Part shown: in pieces, positions 10,863 to 22,335 of the stretch
How the letters are laid out: each line of letters begins with the position of its first letter
Numbering within the stretch: position 1 is the first letter of the stretch
Assembly (NCBI GenBank): GCA_950097015.1
Contig: CATNEN010000001.1
Location: 6,309,001-6,373,000, forward strand
Length of the DNA: 64,000 nucleotides
Source of the DNA: Macrostomum hystrix
Taxonomy: Eukaryota > Platyhelminthes > Macrostomidae
Direction of reading: 5' to 3'
Translations under genes and position numbers: made by a program
The notes under the pieces: generated by a model
What the model was told of the DNA's origin: nothing
Database searches by the model: none
The model's input: only the letters and a program-made list of their open reading frames with translations

Positions 10863-12761
10863 CACAGCCGCACGGGCACTCTGCTCCGATTGCTTCCAGT
10901 GATTCTGATGCTGAATCTGCTCGACAAAGTTTGCCATCGTCGCCTCAGCAGATTCAGCGTCCAGCATCGAGCGCGGGCAACGCGGCATCGGCTGCAGATT
11001 CAACGCTGGACAAGAACACCTTGAAGCGACAGTCAACTTTGGACTCTCCTGCTGCTGCTGCTGCCTCATCAGAGACGCCCGCTCGCTGCGTGGCCATGTA
11101 CGATTGCCAAGCCGAGTTTCCTAACGAATTAAGTTTCGCAAAAGGCGAAGTGTTGCGCATTACTAGGCGAGAGAATGAGGATTGGTGGGTGAGTAAATCC
11201 GCGATTGCGATCGCTTTCGTGAGTTCTTTGCGAACACGTTTATATTTTCTAGTAGTGTTTTGTCTATTTTATTTTTTAAATCATTTTTCAAGCCCACCCC
11301 GTGTAACCAAACACCCGATGTAACCAAACACCCCATGAAACCAACTAACCCGTGTAGCTAAACACCCCATGAAACCAACTAACCCGTGTAGCTAAACACC
11401 CCATGAAACCAACTAACCCGTGTAGCTAAACACCCCATGAAACCAACTAACCCGTGTAGCTAAACACCCCATGAAACCAACTAACCCGTGTAGCTAAACA
11501 CCCCATGAAACCAGCTAACCCGTGTAGCTAAACACCCCATGAATCCAAACATCCCATGAAACCAACTAACCCGTGTAGCTAAACACCCCATGAAACCAAC
11601 TAACCCGTGTAGCTAAACACCCCATGAAACCAGCTAACCCGTGTAGCTAAACACCCCATGAATCCAAACATCCCATGAAACCAACTAACCCGTGTAGCTA
11701 AACACCCCATGAAACCAACTAACCCGTGTAGCTAAACACCCCATGAAACCAACTAACCCGTGTAGCTAAACACCCCATGAAACCAACTAACCCGTGTAGC
11801 TAAACACCCCATGAAACCAGCTAACCCGTGTAGCTAAACACCCCATGAATCCAAACATCCCATGAAACCAACTAACCCGTGTAGCTAAACACCCCATGAA
11901 ACCAACTAACCCGTGTAGCTAAACACCCCATGAAACCAACTAACCCGTGTAGCTAAACACCCCATGAAACCAACTAACCCGTGTAGCTAAACACCCCATG
12001 AAACCAACTAACCCGTGTAGCTAAACACCCCATGAAACCAGCTAACCCGTGTAGCTAAACACCCCATGAATCCAAACACCCCATGAAACCAACTAACCCG
12101 TGTAGCTAAACACCCCATGAAACCAGCTAACCCGTGTAGCTAAACACCCCATGAATCCAAACATCCCATGAAACCAACTAACCCGTGTAGCTAAACACCC
12201 CATGAATCCAAACATCCCATGAAACCAACCACCTCATGAAATCAACCACCCCATGAAATCAAACACCACATGAAACCAACCACCACATGTAACCAAATAC
12301 CTTATTAACCCGAACACCCCATGAATCCAAACACCCCATGAAACCAACTAACCCGTGTAGCTAAACACCCCATGAAACCAGCTAACCCGTGTAGCTAAAC
12401 ACCCCATGAATCCAAACATCCCATGAAACCAACTAACCCGTGTAGCTAAACACCCCATGAATCCAAACATCCCATGAAACCAACCACCTCATGAAATCAA
12501 CCACCCCATGAAATCAAACACCACATGAAACCAACCACCACATGTAACCAAATACCTTATTAACCCGAACACCCCATGAAACCAAACACCTTATTAAACC
12601 AAACACCCCATGAAACCAATTACCATGGTGTTTAGCTCTAGATAACCTATTACAGCTGCATTAATGTTTCATAATTATTTGAATTCCAGGAAGCCGAAGT
12701 CGAAAGCGACCCATCCAGACGCGGTCTGTTTCCGGTGTCTTTTGTGCACTTTTTAACTTGA
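3971..12761 (+). CDS. ASAP-family Arf GTPase-activating protein (5' partial, 9 exons)
   Basis: Joined exons: 3971-4056, 4140-4296, 5820-5849, 6697-7342, 8426-8660, 8848-9373, 9564-10064, 10208-11188 and 12690-12761. All junctions keep frame and give about 1077 residues. Domain order is the BAR C-terminal part, PH, ArfGAP zinc finger, ankyrin repeats, a long Pro/Ser/Gln-rich linker and a C-terminal SH3. This is the full ASAP architecture; the human proteins are about 1000-1130 residues. The family stimulates GTP hydrolysis on Arf proteins at focal adhesions and endomembranes. PH binds PI(4,5)P2 and BAR senses curvature. The zinc ligands (CADC, then CLEC 16 residues later) and the arginine of GIHR are present, so GAP activity is expected. 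The first BAR exons lie off the window. Five introns are short; those after exons 2, 4 and 8 are swollen by minisatellites or other repeats. The assignment to ASAP is firm; which vertebrate paralogue it resembles most is not decided. Confidence 0.93.
4140..4296 (+). CDS. ASAP exon: BAR domain, C-terminal part (b)
   Basis: Acceptor CAAG ends at 4139 and donor GTAAGT starts at 4297. It finishes the split Met codon and encodes [15 protein letters not shown] through [17 protein letters not shown], the last BAR helix. Ends in phase 0. Confidence 0.9.
4520..4842. repeat. 22-bp minisatellite in ASAP intron
   Basis: About 13 units of 22 bp with core AATCCTGGTTGCTATGTAAC. The first units are degenerate. 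The array starts some 225 bases after the exon donor at 4297. Confidence 0.95.
4843..5819. other. ASAP intron, no feature seen
   Basis: AT-rich, with stops in all frames. No repeat array, tRNA-like box or conserved peptide recognised. Confidence 0.5.
5820..5849 (+). CDS. Candidate 30-nt ASAP micro-exon
   Basis: TTGTTTTAG precedes it (acceptor AG 5818-5819) and GTAAGA follows at 5850. It is exactly ten codons in phase 0, matching the phase 0 end of the previous exon, and encodes [10 protein letters not shown]. In vertebrate ASAP1 a short variable Ser/Gln-rich stretch sits at this place between BAR and PH. It may be alternatively spliced, since skipping it also keeps frame. Confidence 0.6.
5850..6299. 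other. ASAP intron, no feature seen
   Basis: AT-rich, non-coding in all frames. Nothing recognised. Confidence 0.5.
6300..6530. repeat. Degenerate GA-rich tandem repeat
   Basis: Irregular units built on GAGATGAGAC and GAGATAAGA. It looks like a decayed relative of the 16-bp GAGATGAGACACGGGA satellite found at 18783, 43070 and 52437, but units are too diverged to align with certainty. Confidence 0.6.
6697..7342 (+). CDS. ASAP exon: linker, PH domain, start of ArfGAP
   Basis: The acceptor is best placed at CTAACTAAG (AG 6695-6696), which keeps phase 0. CAG at 6737-6739 would need phase 1 and does not fit. The donor is GTGAGT at 7343. It encodes a Ser/Ala-rich run, then [10 protein letters not shown] (ASAP signature), a PH domain from about 6907 to 7200 ([38 protein letters not shown]), and the ArfGAP start [10 protein letters not shown]. 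Ends in phase 1. The low-complexity Ala run is unusual next to vertebrate ASAPs. Confidence 0.9.
7422..7735. repeat. 21-bp minisatellite in ASAP intron
   Basis: About 15 near-perfect units of 21 bp with core TTCCTCTTATAATTCCCCTC. It starts about 80 bases after the donor at 7343. Because 21 is a multiple of three it is open in several frames, which is not evidence of coding. Confidence 0.96.
7736..8335. repeat. Decayed continuation of the 21-bp minisatellite
   Basis: Loose repeats of TTCCYCTCATTCCTCTAGGA-like units with frequent indels, fading into unique sequence before the ArfGAP exon. The gradient from near-perfect to degenerate suggests that homogenisation acts only at the left end. Confidence 0.8.
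8426..8660 (+). CDS. ASAP exon: ArfGAP zinc-finger catalytic core
   Basis: Acceptor GTCCGCAG ends at 8425 and donor GTGAGT starts at 8661. Encodes [17 protein letters not shown] (second zinc pair), [16 protein letters not shown] (catalytic Arg in GIHR) and [14 protein letters not shown]. Ends in phase 2. Confidence 0.95.
8848..9373 (+). CDS. ASAP exon: end of ArfGAP and ankyrin repeats
   Basis: Acceptor TATCCAG ends at 8847 and donor GTTAGT starts at 9374. Encodes [18 protein letters not shown] (end of ArfGAP). Ankyrin units follow, with landmarks [34 protein letters not shown] and [14 protein letters not shown]. An open frame continues past the donor to a TGA, but splicing at 9373 restores the ASAP alignment. 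Confidence 0.92.
9564..10064 (+). CDS. ASAP exon: post-ankyrin acidic and low-complexity linker
   Basis: Acceptor CCATCAG ends at 9563 and donor GTTTGT starts at 10065. Begins [22 protein letters not shown], matching the FEW/YEW segment after the ankyrins in ASAPs. An acidic YYSDDD, Gly/Ser/Ala runs and a nine-Gln tract (CAG repeat at 9984-10010) follow. Phase 0 at both ends. Confidence 0.88.
10208..11188 (+). CDS. ASAP exon: proline/glutamine linker and start of SH3
   Basis: Acceptor TTGCCAG ends at 10207 and donor GTGAGT starts at 11189. Starts [10 protein letters not shown], a likely SH3-binding stretch, and holds Gln runs of 15 (10697-10741) and 10 residues. SH3 starts near 11086 with [20 protein letters not shown] and ends the exon at ENEDWW. 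Reading on past the donor gives an unrelated tail, so the splice is needed. Confidence 0.92.
11290..12620. repeat. 34-bp minisatellite in last ASAP intron
   Basis: The unit is 34 bp with core CCCGTGTAGCTAAACACCCC, about 39 copies. Shorter insert units (ATGAATCCAAACATCCC) recur and mark higher-order blocks. The right end, from about 12225, is degenerate. Confidence 0.96.
12690..12761 (+). CDS. ASAP last exon: end of SH3 and stop
   Basis: Acceptor GAATTCCAG ends at 12689. Encodes [20 protein letters not shown] then FLT and stop TGA (12759-12761). The vertebrate counterpart ends GVFPVSFVHIL. It lies about 1.5 kb beyond the other half of the SH3 domain. Confidence 0.95.
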   Translation, partial: EAEVESDPSRRGLFPVSFVHFLT

Positions 12762-13200
12762 CAATGTATGCATAGGATTTTCGTTTCTTTTGGACTATAT
12801 TGTAAATTTTTCACTTACTACTTATTGATTTATTGATATCTATACATAAATAGTGTTTTAGGACGCAATGTCAACGAATAGTTCAGCTACTCGAGTTTGT
12901 TTTTTCTTGTGATCAACGCAAACCCTAATCAAATGTCGTTTTTATATTTACCTTAGTCCTGTTTTTGGTAGCAGATAAATACGATAAACAAAATTTCATA
13001 TTAACTTTATATAGCTGATATATAGAACGATTTATAGTGCTTGTATCCGATAGTCAAATAATTAAGAAGCTTAAAAATTAAGTGTAGTCAATATTGACTG
13101 CCCCATATTAAATATATCTCAACACATTATACCTTGGGGCTAGTCCAGTTGCACCATGTACTCCATTTGAAACATCACGCCATTAAGGACTTTAAAGTTT
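12762..13200 (+). other. Probable ASAP 3' untranslated region
   Basis: AT-rich sequence after the stop. ATTAAA at 13107-13112 is a possible poly(A) signal. No other candidate is convincing and the true end is not determined. Confidence 0.4.
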
Positions 13201-13241
13201 CGTTGCATGAAACACCCCTTTTCACACATAATGCCAGGGCG

Positions 13242-14092
13242 GCTTACAAATCCAGTTGCACCCACCACCCCATGTCACACATCACACCAGCACGGCTTAC
13301 AAATCCAGTTGCACCCACCACCCCATGTCACACATCACACCAGCACGGCTTACAAATCCAGTTGCACCCACCACCCCATGTCACACATCACGCCAGCACG
13401 GCTTACAAATCCAGTTGCACCCACCACCCCATGTCACACATCACGCCAGCACGGCTTACAAATCCAGTTGCACCCACCACCCCATGTCACACATCACGCC
13501 AGCACGGCTTACAAATCCAGTTGCAACCACCACCCCATGTCACACATCACGCCAGCACGGCTTACAAATCCAGTTGCACCCACCACCCCATGTCACACAT
13601 CACGCCAGCACGGCTTACAAATCCAGTTGCACCCACCACCCCATGTCACACATCACGCCAGCACGGCTTACAAATCCAGTTGCAACCACCACCCCATGTC
13701 ACACATCACGCCAGCACGGCTTACAAATCCAGTTGCACCCACCACCCCATTTCACACATCACACCAGCACGGCTTACAAATCCAGTTGCACCCACCACCC
13801 CATTTCACACATCACACCAGCACGGCTTACAAATCCAGTTGCACCCACCACCCCATTTCACACATCACACCAGCACGGCTTACAAATCCAGTTGCACCCA
13901 CCACCCCATGTCACACATCACGCCAGCACGGCTTACAAATCCAGTTGCACCCACCACCCCATGTCACACATCACGCCAGCACGGCTTACAAATCCAGTTG
14001 CAACCACCACCCCATGTCACACATCACGCCAGCACGGCTTACAAATCCAGTTGCACCCACCACCCCATGTCACACATCACGCCAGGGCGCCC
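13242..14092. repeat. 53-bp minisatellite downstream of ASAP
   Basis: Sixteen units of 53 bp with core GCTTACAAATCCAGTTGCAC. A diverged half unit lies at about 13145-13180. Since 53 is not a multiple of three, all three plus frames cycle through the same three-phase peptide, a sign of a non-coding array. Confidence 0.96.
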
Positions 14093-17000
14093 CCAAGGGC
14101 CTAATCGCATGCGATATTCATCCACATGACGTTAAAAAAAGTTTTTTCTTTTATATGCTTTGCTTATTGTAAAGAATTTTGCGTTTTAAAACAAGTTTTT
14201 TTCTAATTGCCTGCACACCGATTCGAGCTTTTTCGTGAGTTCAACGTTTGGCTGCTTGTGCGCTTATTTTGGTTTTTAGTCATGAAACATAATCATTGAG
14301 AATTCAGACGAAATGACAACTTTAAGTCGAAAGTGAGCATTAGTTAGAGCATCATTTTTATTAGCTTTACATTTTCTTATTTGCACTTGCGTGTTCCTTT
14401 ACTAAGTGTCACTTACCTGTTGCGAATCTGTTTCTAAAATTATTATTTGCATTCTATCGTTCAGTTGTACTCCGCATATTTATTGTGTTGATTCTAGTCG
14501 TCCAACTGCTTTGAAGCCCGGCTATTAAACTCGATCTGTTTTTTATTTCCTTTTCTATAGAATTCTGCTTCCATTATTTTGGCTATGATATATTAGCTGC
14601 TTTTCTGGCTTTAATTGTTGCTTTTTATGCCGATCTTTTTTATTTAAAAAATAATTAAGTCACCCTATTACACACTTACATTTTTCCAAGTCAGCAAAAT
14701 CAGTTATAAATACTACTAGAAGCCCTACACTCCGTACTCTTAGTAGTACTATCAAGTATAAGTTAATTTAATTTGCTAACTAAATAAATGCCAACATTAA
14801 TTAGAAATAAGAAGTTGACCTACATCGGAAAATCATTTCATTCTACTATCAAAATCAGCGATCACAAATGCTTAGCAGTTACATTTATGTATGATATTCG
14901 TGGTTCTGTTTTTAACTTTCAATGTTTCTCTGTACTCCAAGTCAATAGAGTGTGTCGAAAAGACTTCCTAGACAATTCTACGCTCGTATTCCACAGTATG
15001 TTGATATATCTTCATCTCGGTTTGCGCTGAATCCTTTTTTAATTTTATCTCACTTATATATTCTGAGGACTGTCAGTATTTTATTTCTAGCTTTAGCTTC
15101 TACTTTTTTCCCAAAGGCCAGTTAAATGAATTTCTGTTGAATTTCTATATTAATTCTATCTCGCTCTTTATATATTACTGTGAGTAGACAGAAAAACTTT
15201 AGTTCAATTTTTGTCTCCCTGTTTCATTTGCGTACACGGCTAAAAGCTAATAAATGTCATTTGGTTTATGCCACGGTCCTCTTTCTTCTTCTCTGTAGTT
15301 TTTTGCATCCTTTTTAAAAGTCCCAATCTGTTTCTTCTCGTTTTAGAGATGGATTACATAGAAGTCAATGCGCACATTTTCTAGAAGCTCTTCTTTAGCT
15401 TTTCGGGCGTGCTTAAGTAATCTCTGTATAGTACTAAGAGTAGAAGTCGCGTATGTCTGACAAACATACTAATCATTTTTGTTGTGGCCGCTTTCAACTG
15501 CAATTATTCAAACTGCGCACATACACTATCGGCAATATATTATTCAAAAGTTTATTATACATTTAACGACTGTTCAATATAAAGCCAGTTGCAATATGTT
15601 AGTTTTGACTGCACTACTATTTAGTGCGCGATAAATTATATGTTGCAATACGTAGTTAACATCATTAAAAACTATAGATTTTGAGAATTGTATAGCTTTT
15701 TTATTTTTTACTAATTGGTTATCCAAAATATTTAAAACGACATTTTTAAAGCAATTTTTCCGACTTATACTAGACTAATTAAATACTTAGATTAATTCAT
15801 CTGGTAGCCGGAAAAATATTGAATTGTAAATTATTTGGGTCTGATTCTTTTTCAGTTGCCGATAACCATGCGTAAAAGTATCCTCCTACTATCTAATACA
15901 ATTGATTCAATGCAAGCATTTAGCCGGGGCATTCATTTTTGTCGTTTGGGGTCAGAAAATTCCACTAGAGCCTTTATTTTAGCTCTGGAGTGCGATTGGC
16001 TCTAGTGGCTCTTTGGCTCTTGGCTCTTTAAAACTCTAAAAACCTTTCTGTTTTTTCTAAAACAAAAACGCAGCGATAAATATTTTCACTTTCTGGAATC
16101 CTCATCACGACATATCTAGGCAGTAGATACGGTAGATACGCAGCTTTTTAATACGTTTTCGTTTGTTCTAAGCTGTACAGCGATATTTTAAATTTTCTTA
16201 GAAATATCGGAGAATAAGGCTGCTGCTTCATATTAAATGATAATAGTTCTGAGCTTCTACTATATTTTATATGAACTTAAACAGTTGTTATTTTTTATGT
16301 CAAATATTTTCCCACCAGAATTATCTCAATGCAATGTAGCTGAAAAATGTTATATATATAATCTATGATGAATCAACTTAGACTATCCACTAATTGTCAG
16401 CATAATGCACCCCTAAGCTTTTTCTGCCACTAAGAGAGTTCTGTTGCAAATTTATTCATTAATAATATATTTAGCTGTGCTAATAATCTTTAGAAAATGT
16501 TTGTTTTTAAGTAAGGATCTTATGAATAGTGCTAAATTGACAAGTCAAGGGCCTAATGCCATAGTGGCACAAGAACATGTGCCATTGAAATAAGAATTTT
16601 ATTTTTAGTGCCCTACAAGCCACAAGTCATACTATTTAAGTGATACCTGCACATAAAAATATTTCTTATATTATTATTCTTCCAAAATACCAGGCCACTA
16701 GCAAAATCTTAAAAGTTCCATGACTGTTGAAATAAAAACTTCAATTAAAGCTTCAGCTATTTTTCTTAGTCATTTAAAAAATAGAGCTCTAATCTATAAA
16801 GACAACTTGTATCATATTAATTTATTTATTGGATTATAAGTCAAAAGCCATACTTTTTGCATAAGCTCTTATCTTAGCTCAAAGTCTGTAAGAAAGCTAA
16901 GCAAAATATATTATAAAGTGGAATTTGGTATAAAACCAAATGGACTCTTTAAAAAGTTTAAATAACTTATGTTTAATTAAATAGAATACCTAGCAAGAAA

Positions 17001-17254
17001 AAAATTTGATTCATTTTATTAACCAATTTCATAGATATTATATGTATGCATATTTCTAGATTTCTAGATTTAATGTAGTTTTTTATAATTTGCTGTAGTA
17101 TCTTAGTTTCAGTTGTTGAAGATAAACAAGTATTTAACTTTCAGATAAAAGTTTATATAGAGCCAAATGATCCAACATTTTATGTTTAAAATTTTCTAGC
17201 TACAGTTCATTTTTGTATGTAGAAAAAAGCTATAACTTAGAGCCAAGTAGTGTT
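14093..17254. other. Intergenic, AT-rich, nothing recognised
   Basis: No open frame with plausible splice context, no tandem array and no tRNA-like box. The 80-codon frame at 14788-15030 has no recognisable feature. Confidence 0.5.
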
Positions 17255-17345
17255 TGAGAAACCTTGAGGCCCAGTGGTTTGAGCTTTGCATGTCTAACTG
17301 AGAGGTTGCAAGTTTGAATTCCCACATAAAGAAAGCAACAAAGTG
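17255..17345 (+). mobile_element. Old tRNA-related SINE head (family B-like)
   Basis: Carries CCAGTGGTTTGAG (A-box-like) and, about 35 bases later, GCAAGTTTGAATTCCC (B-box-like). GTGTCTTCAGTTCATTTATA follows, echoing the family B body. Diverged, so placement in family B is tentative. Confidence 0.4.
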
Positions 17346-18782
17346 TGTCTTCAGTTCATTTATATACAGCCAAAAATAGGTACCAAATTTGTTGTGGTAG
17401 CAATTTGGATGCATGTGGTGTCCCTTGGACTAAGTAGCTGTACTCAATCTTTGAAAGCTGAGGAATCATTTTTGAAATTTGAAAGTTGAAAGTTTTTTAG
17501 TGTTTTCATGCTACTCACTAACTGCTACTATCATTAGTGTATTTTTATCTTTTTGGGTGATTCTATAGTTTCCAGAAAGGAATTTTTTGTGATGGTTTGA
17601 CAATATGTGTTGCCTTTGAAAAGAAAAGTGGCTTTTTATATAGAGAGCTAGTAAAAACCACTTAATCTAGTTATTCAGACCTTCTATAGTAGTGGCCAGA
17701 TATACGAGTATAACCAGTGGCTCATCTCCACCTTAACCACTCAAATTATTTGCCACAGCTACTGATTACCTTTGCCTTACCTTAAAGTTGCCCATTTTCA
17801 GATGGTTTAACTGAAACAAAAGTCTTTTGTCTTGCAAAAGAAAATATATCGCCTTCTTAGACTAAGATTCTAACTCCTGACCTCTCAGGAATCTAATCTC
17901 TAGCCTGTGGGCTGGAATCTCATTCCGAAATCGAGTCTCATTCAAAAGGTAGTTTTATACTAACAGTTTATTATCAAATACCGAAAATCGTTATGAAATC
18001 TTTCGAATAACTGGCATCACTCGCCCACGCAATCCATGCCCCCATCTCTATGGCATCGTTTTATTCATTCTTAATCCTTTAGTCGGCTCTATGTTCTTGG
18101 CATAAATTTACTGTACGTGTTCCTGGTTGCCACTAGGGATTCACTCCGCTAGGCCCTATTAGCACATTTGGCTGAGGCCTATGCAAAACTATCTTCAGGC
18201 TTTCGATTCTAGCCTGCTTCGACTCGGGGCTTAACGTAATCCTTCGGTCTTAATCCTGAAGGATTTCCTGTTTTTTTTTCTCGCTTGCACTCTTGTTTCG
18301 TGTTTCTTCGAGTAATTTTCATTTCTCGTGCCTGGCTTTTTTGGGCGGCTGGGGATATTGAAGGCGGTGTTGAACGCCTATTTACTTTGCTCTTCTGTGG
18401 CAAGCGTTCTGTAGCTAGGTGCGTGGGTGCCTGGGGTGTGCGTTGGAACTAATCTAGAATCTAATAGAGGCGGCGGTGTTCATTTTCGATTCCAACATTA
18501 GGCAAGCCTCGCAGCAATGGGATAGAGTAGCTAGGTGTGCTAATCCATTTTTCATTTGGCGCTAATCTAAGATGCTGCCTTGTTGCAAATTGTTTCTCTT
18601 GAATTTCTCAGGAAAGTGTTGGCTCTCCATGCTCGCGAGCTGTTTTCAATTAAATTGAAAATTTAATGCTTAGGTCCCCTTCCTTAGCCAATTGGTACAT
18701 TGTGAACCTCGTAAGCCAAATTAGAGTCCAATGTATGACAGTAGTCCGACTTGATAAAGGATTGATTGGGGACCTTGAGAGA
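17346..18782. other. Intergenic, nothing recognised
   Basis: Mixed-composition sequence with no array or gene signal. The minus-strand frame at 18209-18403 is Arg/Lys-rich and looks like chance. Confidence 0.45.
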
Positions 18783-19335
18783 GATTAGGCACGTGAAAGA
18801 TGAGACAAAGGAGAGATAAGACACGGGAGAGATAAGACATGGGAGAGATGAGACACGGGAGAGATAAGACATGGGAGAGATGAGACACGGGATATATAAG
18901 ACACGGGATATATAAGACACGGGAGAGATAAGACACGGGATATATAAGACACGGGATATATAAGACACGGGATATATAAGACACGGGAGAGATAAGACAC
19001 GGGATATATAAGACACGGGATATATAAGACACGGGAGAGATAAGACACGGGATATATAAGACACGGGATATATAAGACACGGGATATATAAGACACGGGA
19101 GAGATGAGACACGGGAGAGATAAGGCACAGGAGAGATAAGACACGGGATATATAAGACACGGGAGAGATGAGACACGGGAGACATGACACGGGAGAGATG
19201 AGACACGGGAGAGATGAGGCACGGGAGAGATAAGACACGGGAGAGATGAGACACGGGAGAGATGAGACACGGGAGAGATGAGACACGGGAGAGATGAGAC
19301 ACGGGAGAGATAAGACACGGGAGATATAAGACACA
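18783..19335 (-). repeat. 16-bp satellite, minus orientation
   Basis: About 34 units of GAGATGAGACACGGGA or the variants GATATATAAGACACGG and GAGATAAGACACGG. It is the reverse complement of the array at 52437-54857. The GATATATAAG variant is local to this locus. Confidence 0.95.
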
Positions 19336-20233
19336 ATAAAGACGTGCGAGGATAAAAATGTCCAAAGGCAAAATCAGGTGCTGGGAAGGGCCAGCTTAGC
19401 GACCGTGAGCAAATTTAAATTATTTCCCAGTATGGTTTAGTATTAGCACATTTATAGTATTGTAGACACGCGTTTAAGTAACGAAGCTAATTTCATTATT
19501 GTCCAGCTCGGCTTAAACTGTCTCAACTATGTATCATGCAGAGAAAGGTAGGGAAGGTATGGCAAATTTGTGGTTATTTGTTCTCCCCCCTAGCTAAGTG
19601 ATTCGCCACAGGGAGCTCAAGACGAGACACAGCTGCAAGAAATGTTCTAGATCCGCTGAGGCAGGTGGCGGTTTCATGCTCGGATTGGGAATAGGGATGC
19701 TGGGCATAGTTTCGTGATGAATTTCGGCTGTTTTTTAGCCAGTCCCGCATTCTTTCTAAAGGCCTCTCTTCTTCACTCACTCACTCGGGCTAATGACAGG
19801 GCCGATGTAAGAAGGGGTTTAAGCTACAGCTATGTAGACTCAACGCAACAAGCACTGCACTGATTGCGCCTCAAGGCGGCTCACCTCAGCCTTCATCATC
19901 AATGCCGCCCTGTAATATCCTGTCCCATGTCCTTTGTCACTTTGTGTCGATGCAAAACATGATGCGGATGCTGCTGCTGCTGCTGCTACTGCTGCGAAAT
20001 GAAAAACAAGCAGATTTTCTAGACTAGCGTAGTTAAATCGAGTACTTGAATTCCGCCAGGTGTTTTCATGGAAGCATTTAGTCTTGCATTTCCTTCCTTG
20101 CTACTTTCCGCCGAATCATTTTGCATCTTGTCTTGCTGCTTGTAAATATGGCATTTCTGTCATTTCGGCATTCAAGACTATAGTGATTCCAATCATGATA
20201 TTTGCAATTCTGGCTGTGCGCACAAACAAATCA
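19336..20233. other. Intergenic, one CTG microsatellite
   Basis: Contains a short (CTG)n run at about 19972-19996. No gene or transposon recognised. Confidence 0.45.
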
Positions 20234-20385
20234 TTTGATGACAGTAGACACGCAGCTAGCGAGTAGTCAAAGTCAATTCTGCCGCTGACTCCTGAGCACA
20301 CACCGTACCGTACACAGGTGTTCATCCGCCCTGACTTTCTTATTTCCCTGGCGTTAATTGTACAAGAAGCCCCCAAGACTTCAAA
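20234..20385 (-). mobile_element. SINE family A, internally deleted copy
   Basis: Reverse complement of the family A tail (ATGACAGTAGACACGCAGC), the TCAGCGGCAGAATTG-like region and the GTCAGGGC segment, then a shortened body. The tRNA-like head is lost or unrecognisable. Confidence 0.65.
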
Positions 20386-21186
20386 CTAGGGCCGTGCCTA
20401 AAAAATGAAAAATGTATTTTTCGGGTTGCTGTTATCGACGATCTTATATCCAATTTTGTTAGTCGGTAACATTTACTAAAACTTTGGTTTCGACGTCGGT
20501 TACGACCTAGGGCTGCATCTGAACGTACGTAATGCTAATGTGTGGTTCTGCCACATTCTTGTAGTTTAAAACTCGTAAAATATCCTTCCTTTCCTAGTGG
20601 GGGGTCTAATTGCCTGTGATAGGGTGAGCATAACAGACAATATTTTGAGTAATCTATTTTGGTTGTTTAAAAAATTGGGATTTATGGCCGACGTATTATT
20701 AATTATTCATAAGCCATCTATCTACCCATGATGACCTATCTACAGTCGGGCGAGAGATTCTATTTTTAGATGACAATATCAGATAATAAAAGCATTGTAA
20801 AATGCTTATATAACCCTGCGGTGAGGCTAGCATGTCACATCGCTGAAAAACGTGAGCAGATAGTGGAGTAGGTTGAATAGCCACTTGTGGATGCCAGAAC
20901 CAGATTTTAATTTTTTGATCGTTCTTTAATTTGCTTGATCAAGAAGTTCCCAATGAGCTAGAAAATTTTATTACGTCTCCTCATGTTTTTTAATTTCGGT
21001 TTGACGTCTTCTTGAAAGACTGCACTATTTTTCTTCCTGGGGTAAGACCACGGGGCTATTTCAAATACCCCTGCCTACTTCACGATAGCTCCAAAACCCA
21101 TGACCGATGACCGTGAAGTTCCTCTATTTGGTTACGAAATTTTCTGCCCTTTATGATGAACTAACTTTCAAAGCTTTCTGACGTCA
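20386..21186. other. Intergenic, nothing recognised
   Basis: No exon, array or mobile element seen. Confidence 0.45.
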
Positions 21187-21323
21187 ACATCGTCGAGGTA
21201 TTCGCGATTTTTGTCGAACCTATTAGCAAGGACAACTAACATTGCTGTGTTTAAACCTCATTGTTTTTGGTGCTTCTTCGCACCAGACACGCCGACAAGA
21301 ATCGTTGAATATCTCGACGATGT
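21187..21323. repeat. Imperfect inverted repeat, 30-nt arms
   Basis: Left arm 21187-21216 (ACATCGTCGAGGTATTC...) pairs with right arm 21293-21323 (...GAATATCTCGACGATGT) with a few mismatches and one indel. The loop is about 76 bases. It could be a foldback element remnant or a transcribed hairpin; no further evidence. Confidence 0.55.
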
Positions 21324-22100
21324 CTATGTTATGTGATTCTGGAAGTTGTTTCATCGGATAGCGCAGAACATTTTAGCCCGTGTTCATGGCGATTAGTTGA
21401 ATATTTTGAGATCAGAAATATCTCGGAAATTTCTCGGTAATATATTTTCATTTCCTTTTGATTTTTGAGTGGTCTAGCGGTACCAGCGATGCATATTTAC
21501 AAACACCAACTCAGGCGTAAATAAGATTTGCGATAATAGGAAATAAAAGTTATCGATTTTCACAGACAGAACCGCATCTTTTGTATATGAGTTTAAATAT
21601 TAAAAGCTTTGTCGAATACTTCGAGAATTTGATCATTTAGCCTACGGCTCGTACCATGAGAGCAATTATCTCAGTCTCATGAAAATGTATAATTCCCTCC
21701 GACTCTAGCAACCTACTCTCGATGCCTTTAATTCGATTTCATCACGGGGTTCTTTCTATTCGCCTGATGAGCTGAATAGATGTTTTTAGCTACCCCCATT
21801 CCCTTAATGACAGATGCGTGCCTTGAATTTGGGCGACCAACAGCAGACAGGTGAAATGATAATGATTAGCAACTGCACAAGCAGCAGCAGCAGCAGCATC
21901 AAGTCGTGTTGCTTTTTGCGACAAATTTGTTAGTTTTACTAGATCACTGAATCATATTCCTCTTTGTAGCAAAAGTATTCAAACAAGAACCACTTTTTAC
22001 ACATAAAAAATAATTAGTGTGTGTGGTTGTGACACAGCAGTCAAGTTGATATGAACTCTTCTATGTTAATTTTAGGCTGATTGTAGCCATTGGTTAGCTA
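21324..22100. other. Intergenic, CAG microsatellite
   Basis: A short (CAG)n run lies at about 21881-21897. Nothing else recognised. Confidence 0.45.
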
Positions 22101-22335
22101 TTTGGTGACACTAGACCCGTAGCCAGCGAGGAGCCGATTCTGACTTTCTCATCGTCAGGCAGTGTACACTCTCACTGTGCCTTGGAGGTTAACCTTCAAA
22201 GACGTAAATTGCACGATAAGCCCCCGAAGCCTTCTCTCCGCGGCTGCGCCCCAAATTAATGTTACCTCACTGCGGAATCTCACAAGGCTCAGAGACCTTG
22301 GTGCGAGTAGCAAGCTCGTTAGACCGCTCACCTAC
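22101..22335 (-). mobile_element. SINE family A copy, internal deletion
   Basis: On the minus strand, it reads from a degraded tRNA-like head through the CCGCGGAGAGAAGGCTTC region and the GGCACAGTGAGAGTGTACAC and GAAAGTC segments to the tail. The GTGTGAGCGTGTGTCTG section is missing. Confidence 0.75.

Noticed and set aside
13134-14172. Three overlapping plus frames of 280-330 codons
   Set aside because: All three frames cycle through the same three-phase peptide because the unit is 53 bp, which is typical of a non-coding tandem repeat.
17196-17414. A 72-codon minus frame
   Set aside because: Much of it is the reverse complement of a SINE-like head; no protein features.
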